Made by a program: the position numbers and the translations under genes. Below, piece after piece: positions 63,274-64,000 of a stretch of DNA of 64,000 nt (the stretch's first letter is position 1; every line of letters begins with the position of its first letter). Under the pieces are notes generated by a model. That model saw only the letters and a program-made list of their open reading frames with translations. It searched no databases and was not told where the DNA came from. The stretch comes from Sphingobacteriales bacterium (GTDB lineage: Bacteria; Bacteroidota; Bacteroidia; Sphingobacteriales; Sphingobacteriaceae). The DNA is taken from positions 39,463-103,462 of the forward strand of contig JAQBOG010000020.1 in assembly GCA_028288165.1 (NCBI GenBank). The letters are read 5' to 3'.

Positions 63274-64000
63274 TTATTGTCTGACTGGCTTTATTCTACT
63301 GAAGCCAGCTTCACCATGAAACCATTTTGTTCCTTGCCCTGTTAACCATAGGTAATAATCTGAAGTAAGATCATTTTCAATTCCTACGAATTTCAAACCC
63401 CCACTACCATTTAAAGGCGTATCTGCCTCACGGGCAGTTTTAAAAATGGCAGTGCCCTCATCAATCTCATCAAACATGGCTACGTACAACGATTTTGCGC
63501 CTACGCTTTTAGCGCCTGCAATTTGCTGCCAGAGGAAATCCCCTTTCAGACGTGGTATAGCATAGTAAATACTTGGGTCTTTGTGCATATTTCCCCATGT
63601 GAAGCCTGGAAATACCAGCGGAACATAATCTACCTCGTTAGTTTTACACCACTGAATATCGTCATATATGATTTGAGCATTGTAACCACTGGAACCAAAC
63701 CTTCCCACTGCCCAAGGCATGATGATGTCTGCCTTTTTTATCAATACATGCAGTAAAGGCGATTTTTCGGTATCATTTCCTAAACTTCTCCAGTAATATG
63801 GCACACCAAGCATCACAGAGACATTGTTGTCTGGTCCTTTTAGCTTATCCACCAATTTGCTCACATCTTCAATGGTGTATTTTCTGTTATCATTGAAACC
63901 TACACTTCCCTTGAATATATGTTTTTTGCTTTACTTGCCTCAGCAATAAGATCTTCATTCGGCTTACCATCTCGATCTCTACTTTTCACACCATCGCCAA
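63274..64000 (-). pseudogene. GH71/99-like gene, frameshifted and cut by the window edge
   Basis: The C-terminal 196+ residues (VMLGVPYYWRSL, IIMPWAVGRFG, LYVAMFDEIDEG) match the GH71/99-like protein at 57299-58558. Upstream, KGSVGFNDNRKYTIEDV meets a stop, while another frame reads DGDGVKSRDRDGKPNEDLIA and EASKAK. The two join if the A6 run (T6 at 63922-63927) were A7. The gene therefore has a one-base homopolymer deletion or the sequence has an error there. The 5' part lies beyond position 64000. As read, the encoded enzyme is truncated. Confidence 0.75.

Overview
The window comes from a Bacteroidota genome, most likely a soil or plant-associated Sphingobacteriaceae (Pedobacter/Mucilaginibacter type). 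The evidence is a SusC/SusD pair, a hybrid two-component regulator (HTCS), a type IX secretion C-terminal domain, a DUF3667 protein, many lipoproteins ending in a short lipobox, AT-rich intergenic DNA, and TTTG/TAnnTTTG-like promoters. The genus is inference.

Region 1 (1-11.5 kb) is an accessory, defence-like island. It holds the 3' part of a very large protein ending in a NOV_C/DUF3883 PD-(D/E)XK-like domain. Three bases downstream is a small protein with a HEPN-type RNxxxH motif. An Mrr-like restriction endonuclease, an unknown 94-aa protein and an RloC/PrrC-like zinc-hook ATPase (broken by a homopolymer frameshift) follow. The island ends at an att-like segment with four GGTGAGYA repeats and a tyrosine recombinase gene interrupted by an amber codon. 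A Nudix-like sugar regulator comes next.

Region 2 (11.8-19.5 kb) has a secreted ThuA / PQQ sugar dehydrogenase / PKD / cytochrome c fusion, a DUF3667 membrane protein and a decayed lactate-utilisation pair: lutC intact, lutB broken at two sites and cut at its 5' end by a fragment of a replication initiator. Fragments of other mobile or conflict genes, including a TOTE-type primase piece, lie next to it.

Region 3 (19.5-39 kb) is a polysaccharide utilisation locus. It carries SusC, SusD and a 1962-aa T9SS-secreted GH74-like multidomain protein, a heparinase II/III-type lyase, a GH88 unsaturated uronyl hydrolase and a divergent HTCS regulator. The enzyme set points to a uronic-acid-containing polysaccharide.

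Region 4 (39.6-52.2 kb) is a seven-gene plus-strand operon of exported proteins: a PQQ dehydrogenase with cytochrome c, a Tat-type sugar isomerase/epimerase-fold protein, a cytochrome c/PA14/propeller lipoprotein, a DUF1080-FG-GAP protein, an esterase-SMP30 fusion, an unknown 424-aa protein and a DUF1080 protein. Together they look like a periplasmic oxidative (3-keto-sugar type) glycoside pathway. It ends at a strong hairpin and a relic AbiEi-like N-terminus.

Region 5 (52.4-64 kb) is a minus-strand glycan locus: GH71/99-like (broken, runs off the window), a lipoprotein with three tandem repeats, two GH43 paralogues, another GH71/99-like protein, GH95 and GH92. It suits a fucose- and mannose-containing glycan. 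Inverted copies of an intergenic palindromic element flank one GH43 gene.
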